From Vibrio porteresiae DSM 19223 (GTDB taxonomy: Bacteria > Pseudomonadota > Gammaproteobacteria > Enterobacterales > Vibrionaceae), in the NCBI RefSeq assembly GCF_024347055.1, contig NZ_AP024895.1, positions 1,178,001 through 1,242,000 on the forward strand: DNA of 64,000 nucleotides, read 5' to 3'. The notes below the pieces were generated by a model. It saw nothing but the letters and a program-made list of their open reading frames with translations. It ran no database searches and had not been told where the DNA came from. The first letter of the stretch is position 1, and each line of letters starts with the position of its first letter. Positions 41,611 through 50,438 of this stretch are shown one piece after another. Made by a program: the position numbers and the translations under genes.

Positions 41611-43380
41611 ATGAAATTTGGCAAGGTTTATTTAGGCGCTCTTTGTTCTTTCGGATTTGTTTTTGGTTGTTATGCTGCATCTGCTTCGAACTTAGATGCT
41701 TTAGAAAAGGCGATGGAAAAGTCTAGCATCGCTTATCAAATATTGACGAATAAGTTTGAAAAAAAACAGATAGAACTTAAGAATGCAGAACAATCCGCAG
41801 ATTTTGCCCTCAATAAATACGCCCAGAGCAGAGAAAAGCTTCAAGAATTATTAAAGATAGATGATAAAAATCCAGGTTCTATTAATGGACCTCTCGCAGC
41901 TGGCCGTAAAGAGCGTGATGATAACTACGCTGTATTAAAAGAATCAAAAAATGCGTTATCTGACAATAAAGAGCAACTTTCACGCCTTTCTATCGAGCTT
42001 GAGGCTGCTAATCAAGATTATGAAAACAGTGTAAAACAATACATTGAAAAGGCTAACCAAGTCATAGATTCAAAACTATCTGAGAAAATTAAGAACTATG
42101 AGGAAGTTCGTGAAGTTACTGTCGAAGGAACTCATAACTGTGGTGACGATGAGACTCGTAGACAATGTCGTGAAAAAGCTCAACAAGATGCAGAACGTAG
42201 AGCAATAGAACAAGGTTCTAGTATTTTTATAAACTCTGTAACAGAGATGAAGAACTTCAAAATTCAGAAGGATGTTATTGAGAGAAAAGTAAATGCTTCG
42301 ATTGTATCTTCTACCGAGCTGAAATCTTGGCACTCCTATTCAGGCCAAGGTGAGAATGAAACAGAAACGTACTTCTACAAAATGAAGGCGAATGTAAAGC
42401 CTAATTTTCCATCAGAAATACGTAAAGATCTTCGTTATGCAATTCAATTGCAACTAGCTGGGAAATATAGCCAACTATTGGATTCCGATAAAAAGGATAA
42501 AGAACAAAAAATCGTGGCACAAAAGAACCACGAAAAAGAAAAGTTGTTAGCAACAAAGCCAAAAGAAAATCACTTCGCCATCGAATGGAAGGGGGACGGA
42601 AAATCATATTGGCTTTATGTCGATGGTAAAGACATATCGAGTAATGGTGGAACAATCAGTGAACTGATTGGACATGATCTATTCGTGAATCAGTTAAGTA
42701 CGGGCAAGTATTATTTATTAGAAGATTATACTTATAGAATTGATGATAAATTGCGTCCGGCCAAGAATATCAATTTTCTTTGGCGCGGGAAAAGCGGAGC
42801 CTTTTGGAAAGGTGAAAGTGATCTGTATTGGCTTTATGTAGACGGAAAGCTGATATCTGGTGATAGCTCAGTCACAAGTGAGTTTCTCGATAATGATTTG
42901 CTTGTACATGATCTTAAAAGTGAAGATTACTATTTGCTTAAAGACTTTAAGCATAACTTAGATGAAAAAATGAGACCGGCTAAGTTAGTAAAAAATCTAT
43001 GGCGCAGTAATGGTGAATCTTATTGGGTCTATGTCAATGGTAAGCTTATATCCGGTGATGTGACCAACAAGTTGTTAGGCAATGATCTGTTTGTTCACGA
43101 TGGGAAAACAGATAAGTACTATTTACTTGAAGACTACAAACATAAATCGGATAACAAAATTCGCCCGGCTAAGTTGATTAGCAACGTTTGGCGCAGTGAT
43201 GGTCAATCATACTGGCTTTATGTCGATGGTAAGCAAGTCTCTGGCGATGTCACTAGTGAATGGCGAAATGATGACCTTGTTGTTCATGATGTAAATACCG
43301 ATAGTTATTATTTGTTTAAAGATTATAAACATAAAGGTGATAACCAATTTTATCCTGCACAAAACTACTATAAGTCATAA
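41611..43380 (+). CDS. Secreted coiled-coil protein with LPP20/FlgT-like region and four C-terminal repeats
   Basis: 589 residues, not assigned to a known family by me. A signal peptide (residues 1-25) precedes a predicted coiled coil over about 27-160, rich in Lys, Glu and Leu. Residues 165-262 contain a cysteine pair (HNCGDDETRRQC) and a helix-strand pattern (KAQQDAERRAIEQGSSIF) like LPP20/FlgT-type domains. After a charged linker, four repeats begin at about W326, W399, W464 and W527; each reads as WxxDGxSYWLYVDGKxISGDVT, then NDLFVHDxKTDxYYLLEDYKHK, then RPAK, about 63 residues. Such tandem beta-rich repeats suggest a binding surface. The gene is AT-rich and divergent from the LPP20-like lipoprotein, so envelope association is likely; its function is unknown. 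Confidence 0.78.
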   Translation: MKFGKVYLGALCSFGFVFGCYAASASNLDALEKAMEKSSIAYQILTNKFEKKQIELKNAEQSADFALNKYAQSREKLQELLKIDDKNPGSINGPLAAGRKERDDNYAVLKESKNALSDNKEQLSRLSIELEAANQDYENSVKQYIEKANQVIDSKLSEKIKNYEEVREVTVEGTHNCGDDETRRQCREKAQQDAERRAIEQGSSIFINSVTEMKNFKIQKDVIERKVNASIVSSTELKSWHSYSGQGENETETYFYKMKANVKPNFPSEIRKDLRYAIQLQLAGKYSQLLDSDKKDKEQKIVAQKNHEKEKLLATKPKENHFAIEWKGDGKSYWLYVDGKDISSNGGTISELIGHDLFVNQLSTGKYYLLEDYTYRIDDKLRPAKNINFLWRGKSGAFWKGESDLYWLYVDGKLISGDSSVTSEFLDNDLLVHDLKSEDYYLLKDFKHNLDEKMRPAKLVKNLWRSNGESYWVYVNGKLISGDVTNKLLGNDLFVHDGKTDKYYLLEDYKHKSDNKIRPAKLISNVWRSDGQSYWLYVDGKQVSGDVTSEWRNDDLVVHDVNTDSYYLFKDYKHKGDNQFYPAQNYYKS

Positions 43381-43592
43381 CGTTTTTCATATGCCTTCTT
43401 CTTCCCCTTATTTGGGGGAGAAGAGCATGATACTAAAAGAGTTATTGGTGAACTTTGTTACTAGTATTGACTTTAAACGGATAACCCTTAACTCATCCGA
43501 TCAATTACCCATCCTCCCACTTTTCGTTATAATGCCAGCGTTTTGGAATTTTGAAGCTTGCTTTAGCAGAGCTTCTTTTGATTGAGTTGATA

Positions 43593-44912
43593 ATGCATAC
43601 ACTTGAACAACTGCGCTCTGGGGCGTTACAAGGGATTCGTCGGTTAAAGCTTTGCTGTGGGTTGACGGAGTTCCCTCGCGAGATTTTTTCGTTAGCGGAT
43701 ACGTTGGAAATTCTTGATCTTACGGGTAATGAGCTCACTACGCTTCCTGAGGATCTGGACCAACTCACAAAGCTTAAAGTCATTTTCTGTTCGCAAAATC
43801 AATTCACTCAGTTACCTGCCGTGTTAGGTCGTTGCCCCTCATTAAGTATGGTAGGGTTTAAAGCCAACCAGATTGTTGATGTACCCGCTGACGCTTTGCC
43901 GGTTAACCTGCGCTGGCTTATTTTGACCGATAACTGTATTGCATCACTTCCAAAGAGCATTGGCGATTGCGCACACTTGCAAAAACTGATGTTGGCAGGA
44001 AATCAGCTCACATCTTTGCCAGACGCATTAGCCTCTTGCCAGCGTTTAGAATTAATTCGCGTAGCGGCAAACAAACTGACGTGTTTACCTGAGTGGTTAC
44101 TGGCTTTACCTAGGTTGACTTGGCTTGCTTATGCGGGCAATCCTTTTTCTGCGCCACTTGAGCAACAAGCGCTGGCGCTGAACATGGCTGAGATTGATTG
44201 GCAGCAGCTAGACATTGGCGAATTACTGGGTGAGGGCGCTTCCGGATTAATTTATCGTGCCAACTGGATGCACTCTGACACTTCTTATCCTGTTGCGGTG
44301 AAGCTATTTAAAGGGGCGATGACCAGTGATGGGTTGCCGCTGTGTGAAATGGCATCGACGATGAAAGCAGGGCAGCATCGAGCGCTTACCCAGACGTTAG
44401 GACGCATTCACCACCATCCCGAAGGTAGTGATGGCTTAGTGATGAAGTTGATTCCTGCAAAATTCGATAACCTAGCGGGTCCACCAAGTCTTGAATCTTG
44501 TACGCGTGATGTTTATCAAGCAGATGTGCATTTTTCTGCGGCGGCGCTATTTAAACTGGCAATAAGTATTGCTGATGGGGCGCATCATCTTCATCAGCAA
44601 GGTGTGATGCATGGTGACCTATATGCGCACAATATTTTGGTGACCCCTAGCGGTGAGGCTTTGCTTAGCGATTATGGTGCTGCGTCATTTTTCGATGTTG
44701 CCGATGTAACAATAGCGTCTAAATTACAACGACTGGAAGTACGAGCGTTTGGCTATTTATTGCAAGAGCTGAGCGAACGTTGTGCAGAGTTATCTACTGA
44801 GGGGCTTTTAGAAATCAATGCGTTAATTGCCTCCTGCTTGCAACCAGAGATGATGGCAAGACCCAATTTGGCACAGATTGGCGAGCAGTTAAAAGAGCTT
44901 AGTTACCGCTAA
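43593..44912 (+). CDS. Leucine-rich-repeat protein kinase
   Basis: 439 residues from the ATG at 43593. Residues 15-190 form seven or so leucine-rich repeats (LEILDLTGNELTTLPEDLDQL, LQKLMLAGNQLTSLPDAL, LELIRVAANKLTCLPEWLL). Residues 210-439 form a protein kinase: glycine loop GEGASG, AVKLFK with the ATP lysine near 239, catalytic HGDLYAHNILV near 350-360 and LSDYGAAS (Asp-Tyr-Gly in place of Asp-Phe-Gly). All catalytic residues are present, so it should be active. No signal peptide or membrane helix, so cytoplasmic. Similar proteins occur in Vibrio and Pseudomonas with unknown targets. It starts 213 bases after the repeat protein gene on the same strand. Confidence 0.88.
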   Translation: MHTLEQLRSGALQGIRRLKLCCGLTEFPREIFSLADTLEILDLTGNELTTLPEDLDQLTKLKVIFCSQNQFTQLPAVLGRCPSLSMVGFKANQIVDVPADALPVNLRWLILTDNCIASLPKSIGDCAHLQKLMLAGNQLTSLPDALASCQRLELIRVAANKLTCLPEWLLALPRLTWLAYAGNPFSAPLEQQALALNMAEIDWQQLDIGELLGEGASGLIYRANWMHSDTSYPVAVKLFKGAMTSDGLPLCEMASTMKAGQHRALTQTLGRIHHHPEGSDGLVMKLIPAKFDNLAGPPSLESCTRDVYQADVHFSAAALFKLAISIADGAHHLHQQGVMHGDLYAHNILVTPSGEALLSDYGAASFFDVADVTIASKLQRLEVRAFGYLLQELSERCAELSTEGLLEINALIASCLQPEMMARPNLAQIGEQLKELSYR

Positions 44913-44955
44913 TTCAAAGCTCTTTCGTTTGAAGTGAAACGTCCCATGCGAAAGC

Positions 44956-44985
44956 AAAACCCCGCGCGATAAAACACGGGGTTTT
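44956..44985. terminator. Bidirectional terminator between the kinase and GH3 genes
   Basis: AAAACCCCG pairs with CGGGGTTTT across a 12-base loop, with T and A runs outside. It lies 43 bases after the kinase stop and 17 before the minus-strand GH3 stop at 45002. Confidence 0.85.
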
Positions 44986-45001
44986 TCATTTCTCATGTCA
45001 A

Positions 45002-47380
45002 TTATTTAACTTCAATACAGCCAGTGGCATCAACTTTATAACCCACAGGTAGCGCTAATGCGTTTGGTGTGGTTTGTGCGATGAAAACCGCTTTCTTCAC
45101 GGTGAATTTCACCGGTTCAATGCCAGTTACATCAGACGATGGGGCGATATACGCTTGATACTCTCCGGGTTCGATAACCCATTGGTTGGCCTTCGCATCA
45201 AAGCTAGCAAGCCATTTGGCGGGAATATCGAAAGATAGAGACTCTTTTTCACCTGGTTGTAACGCGGTGGTTTTAGCAAAGGCTTTCAATTCAATCGCTG
45301 GTTTTACCAACTTGCCTTGCGGCGCACTGATATAGACTTCAGCAACCTCTTTCCCAGCCAATTTACCAATGTTTGCAATGCTGGCTGACAACGACACTTG
45401 TCCTTTTGCTCCCGCTTTATCCAGTGTATTGACGGTCACTTTCGCATCATCGTATTGGAAGTTGGTGTAAGAGAGACCATAACCAAACGGATACGCAACC
45501 GGCTTGTTGGCTGTAGTGTAGTAGCGATAGCCTACCATGATCCCTTCGTTGTAATAGTTGGTGTCGATTTCACCATCGCCATTGGTATCACTACCAAAGA
45601 ACGATTGAGCGGAAGGAACGTCATTGTAGTTGAGTGGGAAGGTTTGAGTTAGCTTACCACTTGGGTTGGTTTTGCCTGAGAGAATATTGGCAACAGCATA
45701 ACCTGCTTCCTCCCCAGGCATATACGCAAGCAGGATGCTGTCGACTTTGTTACTCCATGAGGTGTCGATAACACCCGGAATATTGAGCACGACGATGACT
45801 TTTTTATCCGCTGCATGGAATGCTTTAGAGACATTGTTAATCAGCGCGGTTTCATCGTTGGTCAGTAGATAGTCGCCTTTGGTCACGGTGCGGTCGGTGC
45901 CTTCACCCGCCATACGAGAAATGGTGATAACCGCGGCGTCATTTGTTTTTGCGGCATTAGTCAATTGGGTTGCTGTGAGTTTGGGCTCCTCACAGGTGTA
46001 CGTTTTACTGATGCCAAACTGGTCAGTATGTTCTACTCGATGGGCTGCATACCAAGTTTGATAGGTGTTTTGCAGCTTAGCATCGACTTTAAACTGTTCA
46101 GACAGCCCTTCAGTAATCGTCACTAAATGATCAGGGTGAACGTCGCCACTGCCAGTTCCCCCTTTTTGGGTGAGTTGCTGAGCAATACCAAACATGGCGA
46201 CAGGTTGGTTAGCTTTGAGTGGCAGAGCTTGCTGGTGGTTTTTCAGCAAAATCATGCCTTGCTCTGCTGCGTACCGCGAAACATTGGCATTGGTCGACAA
46301 GTTGGGATGGTTAGTTAAAGGCTGATTTTGTGCCGCAGGGGTTTTGAGCATTTGAGTGACAATACGCTCTGCGCTGAGATTGATCTCTGCGTCTTTAAGC
46401 CTGCCTTCTTTGTAGCCTTGTTGCAGAGCTTGCAACTGTTTCTCTTTGGTGACCATATTGATGCCGCCCGGCTGAATGCTGTCATTCCCGGCATTGATCA
46501 TTTCAACGGAATTATCACCAGCGAACCAGTCACTCATCACTAAGCCGTTAAAGCCCCATTCATTGCGCAGCACATCGGTCAACAAGTCATAGCGTTGCGC
46601 AGTGTACGTCCCATTTACCTTGTTGTAAGAGGACATAATTGCCCACGGCTGGGCAGTTTCAACGGTATCTTCAAAGCCACGCAGATAGATTTCACGCAGC
46701 GCACGCGGAGAGATGATGTTATTGACGGTACGACGGTTGGTTTCAGAGTTATTGGCAATAAAGTGCTTGATAGTGACACCAATACCTTCTTCTTGTACGC
46801 CTCGAGTAATGGATTCGGCGATTTTAGCTGTGACAAATGGATCTTCAGAATAGTATTCGAAGTTACGACCATTGAGAGGGTTACGTTGAATATTCATCCC
46901 CGGAGCAAGCCAAAAATCGACACCGTAGGCGCGCGCTTCTTGACCAATGCTTTCCGCCACTTTGTGGGTGAGATTGGTATCCCAGCTTGACGCGAGTAAC
47001 ACGCCGATAGGAAACGCGGTGGCATGATAGGTGTTAGGATCATTTTTACGCGTAGCATCTAAACGTACACCTGCAGGGCCGTCAGCTAATACGACCGCAG
47101 GAAGGTCGATGCCTTCTTCCGTGTTGTTCACACCATTGATGTAGCCCGCTGTCCCTTTCACACTGTTTTTCGCGTTAGTACCATCATTACCATAGCCGGG
47201 ACCAACCAAAATATTCAGCTTTTCATCGACGCTCATTTTGCTGACCATTTCATGTGCAGCAGCGCGAGCGGCTTGGTCTGTATCTTCGCTGGTTGTGCTA
47301 CAACCGACCAAACCAACTCCAAGAGTTAGTGAGACAGCCACTGCGACCGTACTTAACCGATAGTGTTCACCGTATTTCAT
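45002..47380 (-). CDS. Glycoside hydrolase family 3 beta-glucosidase, lipoprotein form
   Basis: 792 residues from the ATG at 47380, with AAGGAC 8 bases upstream. Signal peptide with lipobox GLVGC, so it is likely anchored in the membrane. Three GH3 parts follow: the barrel with the nucleophile in GLVMSDWFAGD near residue 285, the sandwich domain with RMAGEGTDR, and a C-terminal fibronectin-like domain (GKEVAEVYISAPQG). A loop DTNGDGEIDTNYY near residue 600 resembles an EF-hand-type calcium loop. It should release terminal glucose from beta-linked oligosaccharides. A close paralogue lies immediately upstream (47660-50041). Inverted repeats lie in its leader. Confidence 0.9.
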   Translation of the reverse strand: MKYGEHYRLSTVAVAVSLTLGVGLVGCSTTSEDTDQAARAAAHEMVSKMSVDEKLNILVGPGYGNDGTNAKNSVKGTAGYINGVNNTEEGIDLPAVVLADGPAGVRLDATRKNDPNTYHATAFPIGVLLASSWDTNLTHKVAESIGQEARAYGVDFWLAPGMNIQRNPLNGRNFEYYSEDPFVTAKIAESITRGVQEEGIGVTIKHFIANNSETNRRTVNNIISPRALREIYLRGFEDTVETAQPWAIMSSYNKVNGTYTAQRYDLLTDVLRNEWGFNGLVMSDWFAGDNSVEMINAGNDSIQPGGINMVTKEKQLQALQQGYKEGRLKDAEINLSAERIVTQMLKTPAAQNQPLTNHPNLSTNANVSRYAAEQGMILLKNHQQALPLKANQPVAMFGIAQQLTQKGGTGSGDVHPDHLVTITEGLSEQFKVDAKLQNTYQTWYAAHRVEHTDQFGISKTYTCEEPKLTATQLTNAAKTNDAAVITISRMAGEGTDRTVTKGDYLLTNDETALINNVSKAFHAADKKVIVVLNIPGVIDTSWSNKVDSILLAYMPGEEAGYAVANILSGKTNPSGKLTQTFPLNYNDVPSAQSFFGSDTNGDGEIDTNYYNEGIMVGYRYYTTANKPVAYPFGYGLSYTNFQYDDAKVTVNTLDKAGAKGQVSLSASIANIGKLAGKEVAEVYISAPQGKLVKPAIELKAFAKTTALQPGEKESLSFDIPAKWLASFDAKANQWVIEPGEYQAYIAPSSDVTGIEPVKFTVKKAVFIAQTTPNALALPVGYKVDATGCIEVK

Positions 47381-47434
47381 TCTAATGTCCTTTTGCTTTT
47401 CGACGTGACGCCAAAACATGCGTGCACAAATTCG

Positions 47435-47484
47435 TAGCGCCTAATGCGATACCGTTTCAGTAGGCACATGTGCATTAGGTGCTA
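47435..47484. repeat. Long inverted repeat upstream of the lipoprotein GH3 gene
   Basis: TAGCGCCTAATGC at 47435-47447 pairs with GCATTAGGTGCTA at 47472-47484 (13 bases, one G-T wobble) with a 24-base loop that contains CACATGTG. It lies 55-104 bases before the GH3 start, so it may be a leader structure, an operator pair, or the 3' hairpin of the upstream GH3 gene. Confidence 0.6.
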
Positions 47485-47579
47485 TCAATGCCTTCTATGA
47501 AAGCGGATTGTGGAACCGATTTCTTTGCCTATGGGTGCAATTTTTATCGTTTGGGTGAATGTGTAGGAAATGAGAATTG

Positions 47580-47622
47580 GGTCATCCTTCTATCGCTTTA
47601 TTAACAGAGATATTGGATGACC
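47580..47622 (-). terminator. Weak hairpin after the upstream GH3 gene
   Basis: GGTCATCC (47580-47587) and GGATGACC (47615-47622) form an 8-bp stem with a 27-base loop, 37 bases after the minus-strand stop at 47660. No clear U run follows, so termination is doubtful. Confidence 0.35.
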
Positions 47623-47659
47623 CATTTGACCCAAACTTATTTAACGATATAAGAAGCCG

Positions 47660-50041
47660 TTATGGCGCGATAACACCCCCTGTAGCGTTGGTTTCAATCC
47701 CTGCAGGGAGAGCAAGAGCGCCTTCGGTAGCTGGAATGATCACCGTTTTTTTAACCCGAAATGTTAAAGGCGTGACCTCAGAAACATCTGAGGATGGGCT
47801 GATATAAGCCTTGTACATACCGGATGCGACAACCCATTGGTGATTGGCTGCATCGAAGCTGGCTAACCAACGAGTTGGAATCGTGAAATGCAGTGTTTGT
47901 TTTCCGCCCGGTTGTAGAGTGTGGGTTTTGGCAAACGCTTTAAGTTCATAGCGCGGTTTGGTTAAGCCATTTTGTGGCGCAGAAATATAGACTTGCGCTA
48001 CTTCTTGCCCGGCAGTATTTCCGGTATTGGCCACGGTTACTTTCAGTTTGAGATGACCTTTTTGTCCTTTGTCGCCAACGCTATTGAGTTGCACAATCGG
48101 ACGATTGTAGGTGAATTTGGTGTATGACAGACCATAACCAAATGGGTAGGCGACAGGTACATCATTTGTGGTGTAATAACGATAACCGACCAAGATACCG
48201 TCATCGTAATAGTTGGTATCGATCGTGCCATCACCATCGGTATCGACTCCGGCAAACGAATTAGCCGATGGGACATCTTGATAATCCATCGGGAAGGTTT
48301 GTGCGAGCTTGCCGCTTGGGTTGGTGACGCCACTGAGAATATCGGCGATGGCATAGCCAGCTTCTTGCCCTGGCATATAGGCTAGCAAGATGGCATCAAC
48401 ATCGTCGCGCCACGAAGCGGTATCAATGACCCCAGGAATATTTAGAACCACCACCACTTTTTTGCCTTTTTCATGGAAAGCAGTAGAAACTTGGCTAATC
48501 AAATTGGTTTCATCTTCAGAGAGTAAGTAGTCACCGGCGGTCACCGTGCGATCGCTGCCTTCACCAGCAACACGGGAAATACTGATCACGGCAACGTTGT
48601 CGTCTTCCGCGGCTTGAGCGATTTGGTCATCGGTTAAGGTCAGTTCATCGCAATAGTAAGTGGTGCTCACGCCCAAAGAGTCCGTTTCTGACGTACGGTT
48701 ATTGGTGTACCAAGTGCTGTACAGACTTTGCAACGTGCTGTCGACGGTAAACTGCGACGCCAAACCATCGGCAATATTGATCACATGAGCACTGTTGACA
48801 TCGCCACTGCCGGTGCCACCTTTACGAGTGGTGTATTGGGCAATACCGAACGAAGCAACGTTATTACCACTGGCAATCGGTAGGGCAGAACCGTCGTTTT
48901 TCAGCAGCACCATACCCGCTTCAGCGACTTGTTTAGAGAGGGTGGCATGAGCATCGAGGTCTGGATTGTTGCTTGGCGTAACACGGGCATAAGCTGGCGT
49001 TTTGATCATTTGCGTCACGATATGAATCGCATTCGCTGTAATGGTTTTTTCATCCAGTTCGCCCGCTTCATACGCGGCTTCTAGGGCGCTAAGCTGGGCT
49101 TCACCACTAACCACATTGGTGCCGCCGGGCTGGATCAAATCGTTGCCCGCTTGGGTTTGGGCAACAGCACTGTCACCCGCATACCAGTCACTCATAACTA
49201 AGCCACTGAAGCCCCATTCACCACGTAAAATTTGCGTGATCAAATCATAGCGTTGAGAAGTGTATGTCCCATTCACTTTGTTGTAACTGGTCATCAAAGC
49301 CCAGGGATTGGCGTTTTCAACCGTATCTTCAAAACCGCGCAGGTAAATTTCACGCAGCGCACGAGGGGAGATAATGTTATCGACATTCATGCGGTTGGTT
49401 TCGGAGTTATTGGCGACAAAGTGTTTGATGGTGACGCCCACCCCTTGCGATTGAACCCCGTCAATTTCAGCTTCAGCAATCTTGGCAGTGACGAGGGGGT
49501 CTTCAGAAAAATATTCAAAGTTACGTCCGTTGAGTGGGTCACGTTGAATGTTCATCCCCGGAGCAAGCCAAAAATCGACGCCATAAGCGTAGGCCTCTTC
49601 ACCCACTGCGGTACCGATTTTTTTGACCAGTTTAGGGTCCCAAGTGGAAGCGAGCAGTGTGCCGACGGGAAAGCCGGTTGCATAGTAAGTGGCTGAATCG
49701 TCATCGCGAGTGGGGTCGATACGAATACCCGCAGGTCCGTCAGAGAGTACGGCAGCAGGTAAATCGATCCCCGTTTCGCTATTGATTACCCCATTGATAT
49801 ACCCAGCGGTACCCGAAACACTCTTTAATGCATTGGTGCCATCAACACCATAACCGGGACCAACCAAGAGGCTCAAACGTTCGCTAATGGTCATCTGTTT
49901 AACCAATTGAGTGGCCATTTTTTCGGCGGTCATTTTGGTCGCTTTATCGCTGTGAGGGTTTTCCTTAGCCGTGACGCTGGTTGCCAAAGATAAGGCAGCC
50001 GCAATCGCACTCAAAGTAAAGAGAGAATGAGTTACTTTCAT
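47660..50041 (-). CDS. Glycoside hydrolase family 3 beta-glucosidase, secreted form
   Basis: 793 residues from the ATG at 50041, with AAAGGA upstream. Paralogous to the GH3 gene at 45002-47380 along its whole length, with the same nucleophile segment (GLVMSDWYAGD), sandwich-domain RVAGEGSDR and fibronectin-like C-terminus; the calcium-like loop reads DTDGDGTIDTNYY. Unlike its neighbour it has an ordinary Sec signal peptide (ALSLATSVTA, cleavage near residue 26), so it is probably free in the periplasm or exported. The two genes are tandem, transcribed in the same direction and about 280 bases apart, which suggests duplication followed by relocation of one product. Substrate of each is unknown. 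Confidence 0.9.
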   Translation of the reverse strand: MKVTHSLFTLSAIAAALSLATSVTAKENPHSDKATKMTAEKMATQLVKQMTISERLSLLVGPGYGVDGTNALKSVSGTAGYINGVINSETGIDLPAAVLSDGPAGIRIDPTRDDDSATYYATGFPVGTLLASTWDPKLVKKIGTAVGEEAYAYGVDFWLAPGMNIQRDPLNGRNFEYFSEDPLVTAKIAEAEIDGVQSQGVGVTIKHFVANNSETNRMNVDNIISPRALREIYLRGFEDTVENANPWALMTSYNKVNGTYTSQRYDLITQILRGEWGFSGLVMSDWYAGDSAVAQTQAGNDLIQPGGTNVVSGEAQLSALEAAYEAGELDEKTITANAIHIVTQMIKTPAYARVTPSNNPDLDAHATLSKQVAEAGMVLLKNDGSALPIASGNNVASFGIAQYTTRKGGTGSGDVNSAHVINIADGLASQFTVDSTLQSLYSTWYTNNRTSETDSLGVSTTYYCDELTLTDDQIAQAAEDDNVAVISISRVAGEGSDRTVTAGDYLLSEDETNLISQVSTAFHEKGKKVVVVLNIPGVIDTASWRDDVDAILLAYMPGQEAGYAIADILSGVTNPSGKLAQTFPMDYQDVPSANSFAGVDTDGDGTIDTNYYDDGILVGYRYYTTNDVPVAYPFGYGLSYTKFTYNRPIVQLNSVGDKGQKGHLKLKVTVANTGNTAGQEVAQVYISAPQNGLTKPRYELKAFAKTHTLQPGGKQTLHFTIPTRWLASFDAANHQWVVASGMYKAYISPSSDVSEVTPLTFRVKKTVIIPATEGALALPAGIETNATGGVIAP

Positions 50042-50438
50042 GTTTCTATCCTTTATTTGCATTTTTGTTATTGATTTAATTAGGGTTTAAGAGATTTTGA
50101 AAGGCGATAAAGATAGCGTAGGGAGACATCTTTACCTGTGAAAAATGGATCTCTTAACGAGACTGTAGATGAGGAATACGCGAAATATTTTGCCTTGCGG
50201 GGAGGATTTTTTGCTTTTCGGGGAAATGCCCATATTTGGAATCAAGTGCAAACATTCACTGTGATCTGCCCGACATTGAATCTTTGCCTAAGTACCTGTA
50301 GCACATTAGAAAGTGATTAAGTAAAAGTTTAATTGAGAAAAGTTATCATTTCGATTGAGAAAAACGATTGGATTTTAGTCATTGTTTTAACCGAAGATAA
50401 GGATGTTAACCGAGGTTAACTTGTGTGAGGTGAGTTTA
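50042..50438. promoter_or_regulatory. Divergent promoter region between GH3 and mntH
   Basis: 397 bases without a convincing gene. It holds a direct repeat ATTGAGAAAA at 50332-50341 and 50354-50363, 22 bases apart (two helical turns), and the GTTAACC-GA-GGTTAAC palindrome at 50405-50420 near mntH. Promoters for both genes are expected here. Confidence 0.5.
50405..50420. promoter_or_regulatory. MntR-box candidate upstream of mntH
   Basis: GTTAACC-GA-GGTTAAC, a perfect 7-2-7 palindrome 19 bases before the mntH ATG. The gene encoding the MntR-type repressor lies directly downstream of mntH, so this is its likely operator for manganese-dependent repression. Confidence 0.65.

Noticed and set aside
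41611..41676. Lipobox in the repeat protein (VFGC)
   Set aside because: Phe at the -2 position is atypical and the following AASAS suits an ordinary signal-peptidase site, so it is called a secreted protein rather than a lipoprotein.
50042..50438. Manganese riboswitch (yybP-ykoY type) upstream of mntH
   Set aside because: The leader after the likely promoter is short and I could not build the conserved stem-loop; a protein operator explains the palindrome better.
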